A DNA stretch of 64,000 bases from Cenococcum geophilum 1.58 (Eukaryota > Ascomycota > Dothideomycetes > Gloniales > Gloniaceae), in contig KV748213.1 of NCBI GenBank assembly GCA_001692895.1, positions 806,001 to 870,000 on the forward strand. Reading direction: 5' to 3'. A model generated the notes under the pieces. The model was not told the DNA's origin. It was given only the letters and a program-made list of their open reading frames with translations, and did not search any database. A program made the position numbers and the translations under genes. Position 1 is the first letter of the stretch; each line of letters starts with the position of its first letter. This document shows positions 11,220 through 23,432 of this stretch, one piece after another.

Positions 11220-11817
11220 AGTGTTGTTGAAACGTGGTCACTGGGAGGAGCATATTGTAATGAGGGTATCTTCGTGGTGATGGCACAGCAGAAAGGTGGT
11301 GTTGCAAAGCTCGGACTCCAGTTAACAAACGTCAAAACGTTGAACTTCGGTCTTTGTCTCCGATCGAAACACCGAAATGCCAAGAGAAGACTTCGCAGTG
11401 TCTGCAAAAGTATGGGCGGTCTTCGTCCGCTCTTTCAAATTAGATCCATTCGACTATTTCGCTTGATAAAATAATAATTTTTGTAATATAAAAGCTAGAG
11501 TTTATTCAACGTCTAATATGTTTCAATGCCATCCTTCTAACCGCATATAAAACCCGTCATGTTCAGCATGCTAAAAGCCATGAATGGTATGCCTCATTTT
11601 TATCATTCAAGCCATCGTTCCACATACGTATTGCGAGGTATAATCTATGGGTACAATTGGAAGAAGTGGAAAGGGAAAAGGAAAAGGAAATATCCTCGTT
11701 CGCTGCTCGGTTGCCCGAGACGCTAAAGAGGAAAGGTATACATGCCAAGAAATTCTACGCCCAAAGTGGGCTAATCAGTCTGGTGAAATGTTAACATTGA
11801 CCCCTTACTTCGCAAAT
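11220..11817. other. Intergenic between PEPCK stop and TAPT1 start
   Basis: About 600 bases that must hold the PEPCK 3' UTR and the TAPT1 promoter, both on the minus strand. An AT-rich patch (AAATAATAATTTTTGTAATAT) lies near 11470-11490. Open frames in this stretch are short and not protein-like. Confidence 0.5.
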
Positions 11818-14398
11818 CTAATGGTTGTGGCAGCAACACGCATGTGGACCGGCTTTGATGACTTCCGTCGTCGCTTGATCTTCGTACTTCTTGAAATTCT
11901 CCATGAAGAGCTTGCCCAATTTCCGTACCTCGCCCTTGAAGTTGGTCGTGCCAGTCCACGACCTCGCTGGGTTGAGCAGCTCATCGGGAACGTTCGGGCA
12001 GCTCTTTGGCACTGAGAGATTGAAGGTTTCGTACGTCTCGAACTCGGCCTTTGCAAGCTCACCGGAGTGAATGGCGTCGAGGATGGCACGGGTGTATTTG
12101 AGTGGGCAGCGCTTGCCACCAGTGGTAGCACCAGCGCCGACCCAGCCAGTGTTGAGAAGCCAGGCGTTGGCCTTGTGCTCGGCAATCTTGTCTGCCAACA
12201 TTCTGGCGTAACGCATGGGATGCAGGGCGAGGAATGGTTGCGCGAAGCAGGAAGAGAAAGTTGCTTGCGGTTCTGTGACGCCATCCTCGGTTCCGGCCAT
12301 TTTAGACGTGTATCCAGAAATGAAGTGATACATGGTCTGTTCAGTATTCAGCTTCGAGATCGGTGGCAGGACACCCCGAGCATCGCAAGTCAACAGAATG
12401 ATGTTTGTGGGATGGCCAGAGCTGACGCAGGGAATTTTGGTGTTCTCAATGTACTCGATAGGATAGGCACTGATGCGAATGTTAATCTCAGCTTCAATAT
12501 CAAATAATCAGAGACTTACCATCGAGTGTTCTCCGTCAGCGTGAAATCGTCGTAATCGACAACACGAGTGACGGGGTCAAAAACAACATTCTCTAGGATG
12601 GCACCGAATCGGATGGCACCGAAGATATCCGGTTCCTTCTCGGCTGAAAGGCCAATGCATTTAGCGTAGCAACCTCCCTCGATGTTGAACACACCCCTAT
12701 CACTCCAGCAGTGCTCGTCATCTCCGATGAGAGCGCGCTTTGGATCCGCAGAAAGAGTCGTCTTGCCAGTACCGGATAGACCGAAGAAAACAGTGACATC
12801 TCCGTTCTTCCCCTCGTTTGCGGATGAGTGTAGAGTAAGGACGTTGTGCTTAACGGGCATCTCGTAGAAGAGGACTGTGAAAATACCCTTCTTCATCTCA
12901 CCGGCGTACTCAGTACCAAGAATAACCATCTCCTTCTCGGCAAAGTTGATTGCTACTGATGTCGCAGAGGTCATGCCCTTTGTATATCTATTGGCGGGGA
13001 AAGCACCGGCATTGTAGATGGTATAGTCGGGATGGAAACCCTCAAGCTCTTCTCTCGAAGGCCTGATAAGCATGTTTCGCATGAACAGGGCATGGTAGGC
13101 GCGGGCGCAGACCACTCGGACTCCAATCCTGTAGCGCTCATCCCAGCCAGCGAAGCCATCAACGACATAGATACGGTTCCTCGTGTTTAGGTAGTCAATG
13201 GCGCGTTCACGGTTGATGCGCCAGATCTGCCAAAACTGTCAGTGGATTTTGATGGGCGCACGTGATTGAGGCGGCGAGGCGGGAAAAAAAGGACAGGGAA
13301 CAGATGTTACAGCCCCCTCCTCTGTATGGATTGCTAACGGCTTGGCATAGAATATATGAACATTCTCTTTCCAGACAAATTCTGCCTTGACGCTACCAAT
13401 CCGTACAGGGGAGGGGTTTGTACAAGGGGGTGCTGTGCAGTATGGACGACGTTCTATGCCAAGAGGCTAGCAAGCCGCATATGCATGTACCCCCCTTGCA
13501 CGCGTCAAGTAAATGCGGGGGAACGCCACATGCACACGCACGCATGCACATATTCCCTTTCGGGGATACCCTCGGTAGTGAAAAACTGAGGATGACGTCT
13601 GCCGAAAATTTATGACACAACAGCGGGCCGAGATGAGAGCTGTACAGAGGGAACTTACATCGGGGGACATTGGCTTGTTAACTGGGCCCCACCAGACATC
13701 GCTTTCTGAGTTCTCCTCTCGCACAATGCGCTTGTCTGATGGTGATCGGCCTGTTTTTGCTCCAGAGTATGCTGATAGTGCACCCGTTGATGTGATGGCT
13801 GAGCCAGTTTCATAGACGAGAGCATCTTCGTAAAGTGCAGCAACTGATGGATTGGCGACCTTGTAGAGATATCAGTAGAGTTTAGAATGAGCATTGATGG
13901 TAGTAGTGATGGTAGTAATGGTAGTAGTGGTAGTAGTGGTAGTAGTGGTAGTAGTGGTAGTAGTGGCAGTTGTGGCGTTGTAGCGTGGTAGCGTGGTGGC
14001 GTGGTGGCGTGGTGGCGTGGTAATAGTGACAAGTGAAGATTTCAACAACTTACAATTGCAACACGGTCATAGTCAATGTGTGCTTTATCGTGGAGTTCCT
14101 CTTCAATCTCAGTGTGCTCACGCTGCGGCCTAGTGGTATTATATCAGCTCAAGCACGCAAGTAGACAAAGGAAGTCGGTGTGATGCGTCAATACTCACTG
14201 GACACCGCTGGGGTGAAGAGCGGTCTTGTTTACGCTATGAGCAACCATGACTTTCGGAATGGCTGTCTTGAGGGAGCTAGAGTGGAAATTGGTTCGTTGC
14301 TGTTTGGCTACGATCTGACGGACAAAGTCTTCAGCCAAGGGAGCTGGAGAGGCAGTACGAATCGGCGGGGTCTGGGTTCCTTTAATAGCTCCAGTCAT
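11818..14398 (-). CDS. acuF: Phosphoenolpyruvate carboxykinase (ATP)
   Basis: Cytosolic gluconeogenic enzyme (EC 4.1.1.49): oxaloacetate + ATP to PEP + CO2 + ADP. Five exons: 14398-14199, 14129-14054, 13859-13659, 13226-12520 and 12469-11818, with introns of 69, 194, 432 and 50 nt; all phases agree. Conserved blocks appear in order: [66 protein letters not shown], the P-loop [16 protein letters not shown], the metal-site [41 protein letters not shown] and [10 protein letters not shown]. The core start [17 protein letters not shown] is at 14248 (561 aa). The frame is open upstream to another ATG at 14398 (611 aa) whose extra 50 residues include [14 protein letters not shown], reminiscent of a targeting leader; I chose the longer start but cannot settle it. 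The symbol follows the Aspergillus naming. All key residues look intact. Confidence 0.93.
13230..13658 (-). other. Unusually long third intron of PEPCK
   Basis: This 432-nt intron (GTAAGT donor at 13658, TTTTGGCAG acceptor ending at 13227) separates MSPD from IWRINRERA. It is several times longer than other introns in this window. It contains a CATGCACACGCACGCATGCA segment and C-rich tracts, and short open frames on both strands that do not resemble proteins. It may be an old insertion; I found no terminal repeats. Confidence 0.7.
13898..14025. repeat. GGTAGTAGT microsatellite inside PEPCK intron 2
   Basis: Imperfect tandem GGTAGTAGT units run from about 13898 to 13965 on the plus strand, followed by GCGTGGTGGCGTGGT-type repeats to about 14025. 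The tract lies wholly inside the 194-nt second intron of PEPCK (14053-13860), so length changes would not alter the protein. It is a likely length-polymorphic marker. Confidence 0.85.
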
Positions 14399-14584
14399 TT
14401 CCACGATGTCCGGAAGAAGTCTCAGCGACAACAGCGCTCCTTCTCGTGTTGGTTCAGGGTGGCGTGCTCCAGATGCTAGCTGATGGTGCTGATTGGACCT
14501 GAGGCTGTGCGTAAGCTTACGCCGGGAACCGTCAAGAAGTGCCCTAAATCTTCCGAAGAGTGACGAAGAGACGAAGACAAGCCG

Positions 14585-14629
14585 GGCTGTAGAGAGGGTC
14601 AGCTGCAACAAGTTGGAGCGTCTACTCAC
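14585..14629 (-). promoter_or_regulatory. Possible 5' UTR intron of PEPCK
   Basis: On the minus strand GTGAGTAGACGC begins at 14629 and a pyrimidine-rich CTCTCTACAG ends at 14585, the layout of a short fungal intron just upstream of the coding frame. No coding exon joins it in frame. It is a candidate only. Confidence 0.3.
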
Positions 14630-14639
14630 TTCAACTTAT

Positions 14640-15703
14640 GTCTTTTGCAAACAGATCTGCGACGATAATTGTGAGGAACAGAATATTGCGAAGAATTCTT
14701 CCCGGAAACAGGACTTTGAGAGGCGCTGGCTGAGAGATTTTCGGTAACGAGAACAACAGCCATTCTGACGTTCTGGTGGTTTTGCGCGCCTCAAGCTGGC
14801 TGGTGCTGGGAGAAGGGGCACACGCACTGCAGAAAGCTTGGCCATCAACCGGATCGTCCTTTTGTTAGGGCGTTCCCCGCATCCCGCACTGATGTCAGGA
14901 CCATTTCGTCACTGGGAGCGCGCGCTCCAAGCGACCATGNCACGCGACTACTTCAGATCGGGAGTGATGGCCCTCCTGTAATGCCTCGAGCACCCGAAAA
15001 CCCATTCAGTCCGAAGATTTCAGGTGCAGGAAAGGAAAATAATAGCGCAATCTAGATTTCTCAGGGCGAAATGACTGCCCGTGACTGTCCATGAGTACCT
15101 GTCAACGCGAACATTTATCGTCACCTGCACGCCGGGGCGGGCCACGCCAAGCTCTCCGAAGCTTTCCGAAGCTTTCCGACGTCCAGGTACGCAGCGTTGC
15201 TGGCTCTGCACGGTCACGCACCAGCGCCGCGTGCACCCGTCCAGTCCCCGAATCACAAAGTTACAGTTACACAATTACTTCAATTACACACCGCCACTTG
15301 CATGCAGCCACCAGTCATGGCCAGACCATCCTCCATGAAATAATCACATTCGTTGCACTCGCCCCACTCACTTATTGCTCTTCCGGTTTCACCCACTGCT
15401 TCGTTTCCGAGATCGTACGCCACTCCCGGAAGCAAATGCGGCTCCGATACGGAGGACTGCGCGAAAAGCGATCGCTAAGCAACAAGATTTTGGGCGGTCT
15501 CTGCCCCTAAAACCCGCCCAAGACCCCGAAACGTCAATGTCCTTACGGGCAACCTTATGGAGGAAAACCGGTAGCCCCAAAAAGGAAGGGGAAATGTCCT
15601 CCGTAAGGATGACACCATTGCTACTGCCACTACCGCGGCTGACCACATCCTTGACAACTTAGCCACCTTGTTAGGGCTTTGCCCCGCGGCCGAAAATACG
15701 GCA
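14640..15703. other. PEPCK promoter region / ABC transporter 3' flank
   Basis: About 1.1 kb between the PEPCK 5' end and the stop of the ABC transporter at 15704, both on the minus strand. Apart from the CCG repeats, it holds a balanced-composition sequence with short chance frames. No additional gene is supported. One undetermined base is at 14940. Confidence 0.5.
15156..15178 (-). promoter_or_regulatory. Triple CCG-N7-CCG motif upstream of PEPCK
   Basis: CCG triplets lie at 15156-15158, 15166-15168 and 15176-15178 with the same 7-base spacer AAGCTTT between each pair. In Aspergillus nidulans the Zn2Cys6 regulators AcuK and AcuM act on gluconeogenic genes, including the PEPCK gene, through CCG-N7-CCG. 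The site is about 760 bases upstream of the 14398 ATG, in the only intergenic space before the ABC transporter's 3' end. That it regulates PEPCK is inference from gene identity and spacing. Confidence 0.55.
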
Positions 15704-18700
15704 CTACGCCTTATCACCTTCATGCCTCTTCCTCATCTCCTTCCCGTTCTTCCTTGCCGTTGGGCTGAAGAATGACCTGATCTTGCGTCCTCCCTGGAGG
15801 TAAAGCCAGGAGCAGATGAATACAACAGCGAAGTTGAAGATTACGTATACCCCTATCGCAACCTATCAATCATTTATTTATCTCAAAGCAATACCATTCC
15901 ACTTACAAAATATCCCAAAGTCTCTCCATATATATTTTGGATACACGTTGAAGCTCGCCGCAAACTGAGTACCGTTCGAATACTGACAAAATCCACAACT
16001 GCCGTTCGGCTGTGTCCGCACATACCCGCCTATTCGTTCAGCGTATGGCCCGGCATACGATTGACAGCTCTGTCCCGGTGGTGGGTCAAATATCGCAAGC
16101 TCCGATCTGTCGCACTGGATGGGAACTCCATCAGTGATCAAGCCAAGCATGCCCTCGAGGAGATACTTGAATGGCGTGACCCAATACATCCAGCTCCGCC
16201 AGAAATAAGGCAATGCCGCGTACGGGACAACCACACCGCAGAAACTGACAACTGCAGAAGTCAGTAAAGAACATGACGGTGCACATCCAGGCTGCGCTTA
16301 CTAAACGTGAAGAATACATGACGGTGCACATCCAGGCTGCGCTTACTAAACGTGAAGAATACATGACGGTGCACATCCAGGCTGCGCTTACTAAACGTGA
16401 AGAATATAGGAACTAGCAACGAAGCCAGCAGGTCATTGGGAGAGAAGGACGCGATGGCTTGGCCAAATCCAAGATAGAACATCTCAAAGGCAATGATGAA
16501 CAGCCAGACACTAGCCGACGTGTATGTATCTCTAGGAAACCACGTGGCCCAATACCAACAGCACCCTACTCGCGGTTAGCGACTACCACTCATCTCGATG
16601 CCCAAAAGTTGAAGAGATGACACATACAGTATATTGTACCGGCGACAATCCGATACGGTATTTCGCTCAGGATAGCACCACAGACAAACGCTACCCACGA
16701 GTAGATCTTGGAGTTGCCTTCTCTCGACTCGTATATTGACCGCATATTGAGATATCGCGGTTGCAGCTGTTGGATTAGAGGCGGAGCGATTGTTAAAGTC
16801 ATGAAAGCCGAGAAGAGGCGGGATTGCATGTCAATCTGACTATTCCCCAAATGCCAGAAGGTGAATGTGTTGAATAGGCCCGTAAAGATGTGGAGCATGA
16901 ACATTCCTCTATCCACAGTCAATATTGTGTTGCGCAAACTTTTCAAGGTCCCCTTACATGATATAGGGTGGATCCCTCCACATTGCTGTGAAACTGCGGT
17001 ATATAACAGCGTATAGCTGCGTACTCAATGGCATAGCATACTCTCGTTCATCCCGTGCTTTGTCTCCTGTCGCGGCGCTACGGCGATTGGTGGTAATATC
17101 CTGTATCTCTCTGGTCAATCTCTCATTTTCAGGTGAGCTCGCCCACACGTCACCCCAATCTTTCCCATTATAATCGGGATTTCCGGCGCCGATGGCTTCT
17201 AGCATATACTCCGCGGGATTAGTCTTAGGAGGACACCTTTTTGCGCCATTCTTCTCGAGGTAGTCCAGCAAGGTTCGGCTGTCATGCCCAAGTTCTCCGA
17301 AGTACACAGTCCTGCCGCCACTCTTCAGTAATAAAAGCTGGTCAAAGTGTTCGAAGAGAACCGAAGAAGGTTGATGAATCGTGCAGAGGATTGCTTGCCC
17401 CGCATCTGCCAACTTGCGCAGAAATCTGACGACATTGAAAGCAGCCCCAGAGTCCAATCCTGACGTGGGTTCATCAAGAAACATGAGGAGCTCTGGTTTG
17501 CTTGCCAGCTCGACACCAATCGTGACCCGTTTCCTCTGTTCTTGATTTAAGCCGGACCCTACTTTCCCAATGGCAGCGCCTGCGATTTCTCGCATCTCGA
17601 GAAGGTCAATGATCTTTTCAACATAGTTGTATTTCTCCTCAAGTGGTACTTCTCTCGGCTGTCGCAGCTTGGCAGAAAATCGCAATGCTTCTCTTACAGT
17701 GGCAGTCGACTCATGTACATCCTATTGGGCACAGCAGATTAATGACCGAAGATGAATCTTTGGCATTTGATGTACTTACCATTTGTTCGGCAAAACCAGT
17801 TGACCTTTGGAAGGACCTAGAAATTAGGTCAGCGAATGCTTCTTCATATTTCTAAGTGGAAAGGCTCTTACGATGGCAACGGCCTCCCGTCAACAAGGAA
17901 ATCGCCGCTGACTACACCGAACCGTATGCGCTGGGCTAGGGTATTGAGTAGCGTGGTTTTACCAGCACCAGATGCACCCATTAATGCGGTCAGCTTTCCT
18001 GGCTTCACGTAGCCTTGAACATCTTGTAGTAGCTTCCTTTCGCCCTTCTCATATGGAATTGCGTAGTTGACGTTTTGCCATGTGAAGATCGTGTCGCTCC
18101 TCGCCACGCCCTTCGATGCCTCATTGTCGCTACCACTGCTTGGCTCATCCTTAGGATCTCCCGCACCTGCAGCATGGACCTCCCCTGTTTCCTCATCCCT
18201 AGGCTGAGTGTTCTTCTCCATTGCTTTCTCGACAGCGGAAGGGACCTGACCTCTCTTATAAATGGTTACGGCACCGCCACCCTTGTTTGGCTTCTGCAGC
18301 TCCATTCCAAGTGCTGTCAGGAAGACGAAGAATATGAAAAAAGCACAGATGAAGCCGAAGTTCCGCCAAAGGTGCGATCGAGAGTAGCCGTAAGCTACCT
18401 GAATATAATTGGCGCCGCTGACAGTGAGCGAACCTGGGGTGCTTCCTTGAATAGTGCATGACTGATACCGGGGCAAAGCATTTGGGACTATTGGAACGAT
18501 ATACGGTGGCACACACCTGCAGTAACATCGAACATTAACGATGGGCTCTCAGAGAAGGGAAACGGGCGACAGTACTCAAGCTTGAGATTGTAAAACTCGT
18601 TTGATAGCAGAGCTTCAAAACCATACTGCACGGGGTTTATCCACCGCAGCCAAGAGAACCACGGATGCATCTTTCTCGGAGGAATGAGATAGCCTGTGTA

Positions 18701-20944
18701 AACAACGAGGGCCTGGATTGCCACGCCTGTGATTCTCGTGGCTGTGTCGAGCGAGCCTGCGAGAGCACCGATACTCCTGAAAAACGCATACATGGTCATG
18801 GTTAAGAGCCATAAAAACAAGACACTGATGAAGAATTGGGATGCTGTCCTTTGGAGGTTCGCCATGAAGTAAACGACCACATTGAAAATGACAACCTGGA
18901 TGAATACTAAAGGGCAATCCATAACCGTCTGGGCGATTGCATAAGCGGAAGGTCGATAGAATGAGAAGCTCTTATGCTTGAGTAGGATGGGTCGACTCTC
19001 GAAAGCAGCTGTCAATTCAGCTAATGCAAGCAGAGCGTTAAATAGGAGCATGAAGAAGATGACACCACCTCTTGTAAAAACTCCAGTGGCAGTCTTCGGC
19101 AGATCGTAAAACAGACTTCCTACAATCAAAGCCTGGAATAGAATTCCGCCCCACTTCCCTACGAGTGATTGCTTGTCCCCGATCATGACTAAGTACTGTC
19201 GCTTTGTACAAGCAGTGACTTGCTTGTAGAAAGGAAGTGTATAATTTTTCTTTTTGGTGGCCTTTGTTCGTGCAGCACTGCGCTCCTCTGCCATTCTTTT
19301 GGTCTCTTCTTCGAATTCTCGAATTTCCGTTATGTTTTGTTGGTATCTCTCACTTTTGAGGAAGGCTTCTCCGAATTGGTTAGCCGAACGTGGAATGCGA
19401 TCCTCCCAGCCTTCCTTGACGTGCCGTTCGTGCTCATCAGTCACTGATGTCAAAAAGTCTGCAGTAGTCCAGCGATCAGGTTGCATAAAACCAAGATCCT
19501 TAAAGTATTTGGCAGCATGATCTGTGGGTCCAAAGTAGCAACAGCGGCCTTCATCTATCAGCAGTACCTTGTCAAACAAATTAAAAAGAGATTCTCCTGC
19601 CTGATAGAGAGCAACACTAGTTGAGATGTGAGCCATGTTGGTGAGAGACCGTAAGCTTTGGACATATTCCAGAGCGGTACTAGCATCAAGACCTCTGGTA
19701 CTGTTATCCCATGATTGAACGGAGGCTTTCATGATCATCGCTTCGGCAATGCTAACGCGCTTCTTTTCACCCCCTGATACACCCCTCACGAATTCATTTC
19801 CAACCTTTGTGTTCATTGTGTGTTCAATCCAGAAAAGTTTCGACACAACTCTGAGAAATTCCTGGACGTAGTCGCCTCTTGACTCCCCTTCTTTGCGTGA
19901 ACTCTTGCCGGGAGTCCTGGTTTTCAGGGCGAACTTGAGCGTATCTTTTACTTTTAGTGTGGCATAGTGAAGATCCTCTTCGGGATTGTAGAGAACTTCG
20001 CTGCGGTATTTTTTAGCCATCTCTTTCGCGTCAGTCCCGCCATACGTAACATCACCCTCGATGTTTTCGTAACCAAATCTTTGGTTACCAATTACTTTCA
20101 GAAACGTCGAACAACCAGCACCAGGCCGGCCCAGTACCAGGAGCATCTCTCCGGGCTTCACACAACCCGAAAAGTCATCAATAATAGTTCGTACTGGAGG
20201 TTTGCTAGCTACCTGGCGTGGACCTTTGGTAATGAGGTTTTTTAGAAAGCGCGGCAGACCCAGGAAGGATTCCCCAACGGTTGGTTGCAGCGCGGCACCA
20301 AGACCCATGCCTTTGACTGTCAAATGTTTGAACACGACTCCAACATGCCTCGTCTTCTCTTCTTCTGAGTTCTCTTGCCGAGTGCGACCAAACATCCGGG
20401 ACATCAGCTTATTAATTTCCTCTTGCTCCTCGTTATATTCAGGATCCACAGTGGAGGCAGTGCTTTGCCGGCCAAGCGCATTTGTTCTTCGCTTTGATAG
20501 TACCTGAAACAAATCGTCTTCCGTAATTGTTTTGCCCGACGCAGTCTTTGCCAGGGCAGGCTGGTTATGCGTGCTAGAGGCTGACTTGATAGGTTCAAAT
20601 ACTTCATTTTTCTCGCTGTACTCATCTTCGTCGGGCTCAGTGGCAATCAATCCTCTCGCGCTCGGCCTAACATAACCACCCAACCCCACTTCCTTCCTCA
20701 TGCTAGAAGGTGAAACAGCAGATAATTCTCTCGCGATTGGCGCCAGCTCGGTGATCTGGTGCTCTGATCCACCATCATAGCTTAAAAGAGTGTTACTGTT
20801 TGTGATAGTCGATAGTCCTCGAGGTGTATAAGAAGGCCGTTGATTTGGGAAGGAATGTTGGCGGTTAGGCTCTGCTGGGGTCTCTATCCATCCTCCTGGT
20901 AGTTCTTCATCGTGGGGGGTAGGCTGATCGTTTGAGGTCGACAT
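15704..20944 (-). CDS. PDR-type (ABCG) full-size ABC transporter
   Basis: Predicted 1,587 aa from eight exons: 20944-18576, 18516-17872, 17816-17780, 17721-16958, 16908-16628, 16565-16392, 16251-15907 and 15852-15704; all junctions keep frame. Layout is (NBD-TMD)2, as in fungal drug-efflux pumps. NBD1: Walker A GRPGAGCS at residues 272-279 with the PDR-typical Cys, signature VSGGEKKRVSIAEA, Walker B region SWDNSTRGLD. TMD1 follows. NBD2: Walker A GASGAGKT at about 970-977, signature LNQEQRKRVTIGVELA, Walker B LLMFLDEPTSGLD. TMD2 ends SWLYLQGGRKIRSFF. The asymmetry of the two ATP sites is normal for the family. It probably exports hydrophobic compounds at the plasma membrane; substrate unknown. 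Oddity: a 45-bp tandem triplication spans the donor of intron 6. Splicing at the first donor gives the family-like FFTFIVSFCGVVVPYAALP. Confidence 0.92.
16271..16405 (-). repeat. 45-bp tandem triplication carrying three splice donors
   Basis: Three identical 45-bp units lie at 16271-16315, 16316-16360 and 16361-16405. Each holds, on the coding (minus) strand, TTCACGTTTA followed by GTAAGCGCAG, the end of an exon and a splice donor. Donors are therefore at 16391, 16346 and 16301, with one acceptor at 16252. Introns would be 140, 95 or 50 nt. Because 45 is a multiple of 3, use of the later donors adds 15 or 30 residues (FTFSKRSLDVHRHVF repeats) without a frameshift. The 50-nt version is probably the ancestral intron. 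Confidence 0.9.
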
Positions 20945-22790
20945 TTCAGATCAGGTGTCTCTGAATAATTAGCTGTCCTGAATAGTCCGACTCGGGAGTA
21001 TTTTTTAAACCTCTGCAAAGAGGGGTACTAAAGTAAAAGACGGTTCTAAAGACAACAATAGAGTCGATATTGGCTAATGCAGGACCAAAAGTTGCCGACC
21101 CGAGACACCGATCTTAGGGACGGTAAACAAATGGTAGAATTAGCGGAGAATATGAAATCAGACGGAGGCAGTAGCGACCATGGTGGGTAGGTAGGGAAAC
21201 GGTCAACCACATAGCTGCTAGGAAATGCTATCTCCATATCTTTTTTGTTCGCGCAATCTCTTGACGTTCGCTCTGTCGCATGTTTGAAAGACGCGGGTGT
21301 GGTCGGCAGTCGGTGAGTGCTTGATCCGGTCCTTATCAATCAACCCACCACTGCCCAACTAAATTACGAATATTCTCTTGCTCTAACACTGCACCACCTA
21401 ATTGGGTACATGTAATTCATCTCACTAGAATTGTAGGACGAACTCGGGGTCTCGGGGCCTCGGGGATTGATATTTGCAAAAGCTCGCATAGACGAATCCT
21501 TGCCCCAGTCTGTTACTCACAGAATTTGTAACTATGGGCTTGATTTTGGAAATAGTTCGTCAATATCAAGGATGCTACTTCGCACTGAGCAGCTAGGGCG
21601 CCCTGCTACGCGCGTATATCGAGATCGCTAAGCCCTATCGGATATGAGATAGCGCTATTTTGCGGTAAGCAGGAGTTATCACACCTGTGGAGACCGAGAA
21701 CATTCTACGTGGTCCACATATATCTTCAACTCTACACGCGTAGGAAGATTGGGGGAAAAAGCAACCATCATCCACGTATTCCAATTGGGAGGATCTGCTG
21801 GCACGATGCAGATCATCCAAATTTCGTCCGTATTCGACCGCTGAATAACCCGCGTTTTCGGTCGTTGCAATGCCGATGACAGGCGCCAATCAACCCCGCT
21901 CCCTTTCCATCATAAACCCTACACTGAAAAGACAGCTGTTACCTTTGTGCTTGTCTCCACACTCGGCGTACGAACTTAGGGCGTCATGCCTACACGTCGT
22001 CGCCCCGTAGGACACAAGGTCTGCGAGGCCTACCGATTCTCTTTTGACTAGCAATGTGATGGACGGAGTCTGCAGAGCTCAATGCTAAGTATACCGCAAG
22101 CAATTTTGTGGCCAGGCAGCCAACCGAACGGTACGACCATAACTTTTCGGCAGTATTCCTGCGTACAATAGGGCACCAAGAGCCATAGCTTATTCAAAGT
22201 TCTCTAGATCACCTGTACCCAATTTATTACCCTTACTTGTTTCCCGCAACCCACTAAGCATATCTCTCCCTCGAGATCTAGTTAATGATGGCCAAACTTT
22301 TCGAATCGACTGAAGCAACGCCATCGAATTTAAGGGATTCTCTTGCTGGCTCTAATTCTTGTCGAACAGAACGGTCAAGAGTGGGAACTCTGCTGCATTG
22401 AACGTGGCTCTAGAGCCTCTATACATACATTAAGAAGTCGTCGTCAGTTTCGTCAGATCTACGACGTGTTTGGTTAATCGGTTAGAACTTCAAACGTCAG
22501 TCGTTTGATCAAGGACTGATGCGACTTCTAAAGTCTCATAGGTCGACAATTCTAAAGCACGGGTGCGAATACAACCGCAACATCGCGATAAACCCCCCTC
22601 TTAGCTCGTTACCAACGGACATTCCGAAGAAATATACAAATGCAATCTGGCATAATGGACAAAAGGGTAAATAATGAAAAATGTTGAACAGGAAAACTCG
22701 TGTGTAGATTGATCTACGAAGAAAAGAGGCTACATATACATGCCAAGATACCCCTAATCTAGTAGTGATCGACACCAGGTCAACAAAAAG
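20945..22790. other. Gene-poor intergenic DNA, ABC transporter 5' flank
   Basis: Balanced composition, with no open frame resembling a known protein on either strand. The first several hundred bases should be the promoter of the ABC transporter. I see no TIR element or retroelement here. Confidence 0.5.
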
Positions 22791-22799
22791 TCCTATCAG

Positions 22800-22950
22800 G
22801 GCAGTGACTAGGCTGGCATGGAATATATATGAAAGGCTCTATAAGGAAGAATGTAAGGGGCTCGATGAGAAGATATACACAAGGTGGCCCGCGCATTGTC
22901 ACGTGACCTATCACGTGCACGTCGTCGAGCTCCAAGAGACTCCTACTAAA
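22800..22950. repeat. Dispersed repeat copy 1
   Basis: This stretch shares order and many words with 24131-24265: TGGAAT..ATATGA, CTCTAT..GGAAGAAT, CGATGA..GA..ATAT, GGCCCGCGCATTGTCACGTGA, and GTCGAGCTC.AAGAGACT. The two copies are clearly diverged. Both contain CACGTG palindromes. The type of element is unknown and no coding was seen. Confidence 0.55.
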
Positions 22951-23432
22951 GATCCTTGGGAATTTTTGTGGAGAAGGGTGTGACGTCCTTCGAGAGATGG
23001 ACCGTGCGTGGGGCACCAAACCACCAGAACCATACCAATCGTACTTCTAATAATGATATAGACCTTGTCTCACCAACTAAACATTTAATTTCACCGACTC
23101 AGGGCGCTCACCAAATAGGACTCATAAAGCTCGTAGTAGTAAGAGTTGGAAGAGGCGACGTAGAGCTCCAAGAACTCTATTTGCCACATACCGTTCTGCG
23201 GAAGAGATGAGTGTTGGCTGCTTATCTTGAGCAATTTAACTCCAAAGATTGAGTGTATATATGGAAATTAGCAGATTCTACGACGTCATATCTTTCATCA
23301 CGGAGCCTTGATCTTATTGATCCTATTGATCCTATTGGTCGGATCTTATCGATAACAGCGGAAGGGGCTTGGTGTATTGGAGTACCTTTTAGCTGGGTCG
23401 TCAAAAGTATGTGCGCACCCCCTGCCAAATTA

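Noticed and set aside
18488-18575. Apparent end of the first ABC transporter exon at a stop near 18488
   Set aside because: Splicing from 18575 to 18517 restores the continuous frame LECVPPYIVPIVPNALP, so the stop is intronic read-through.
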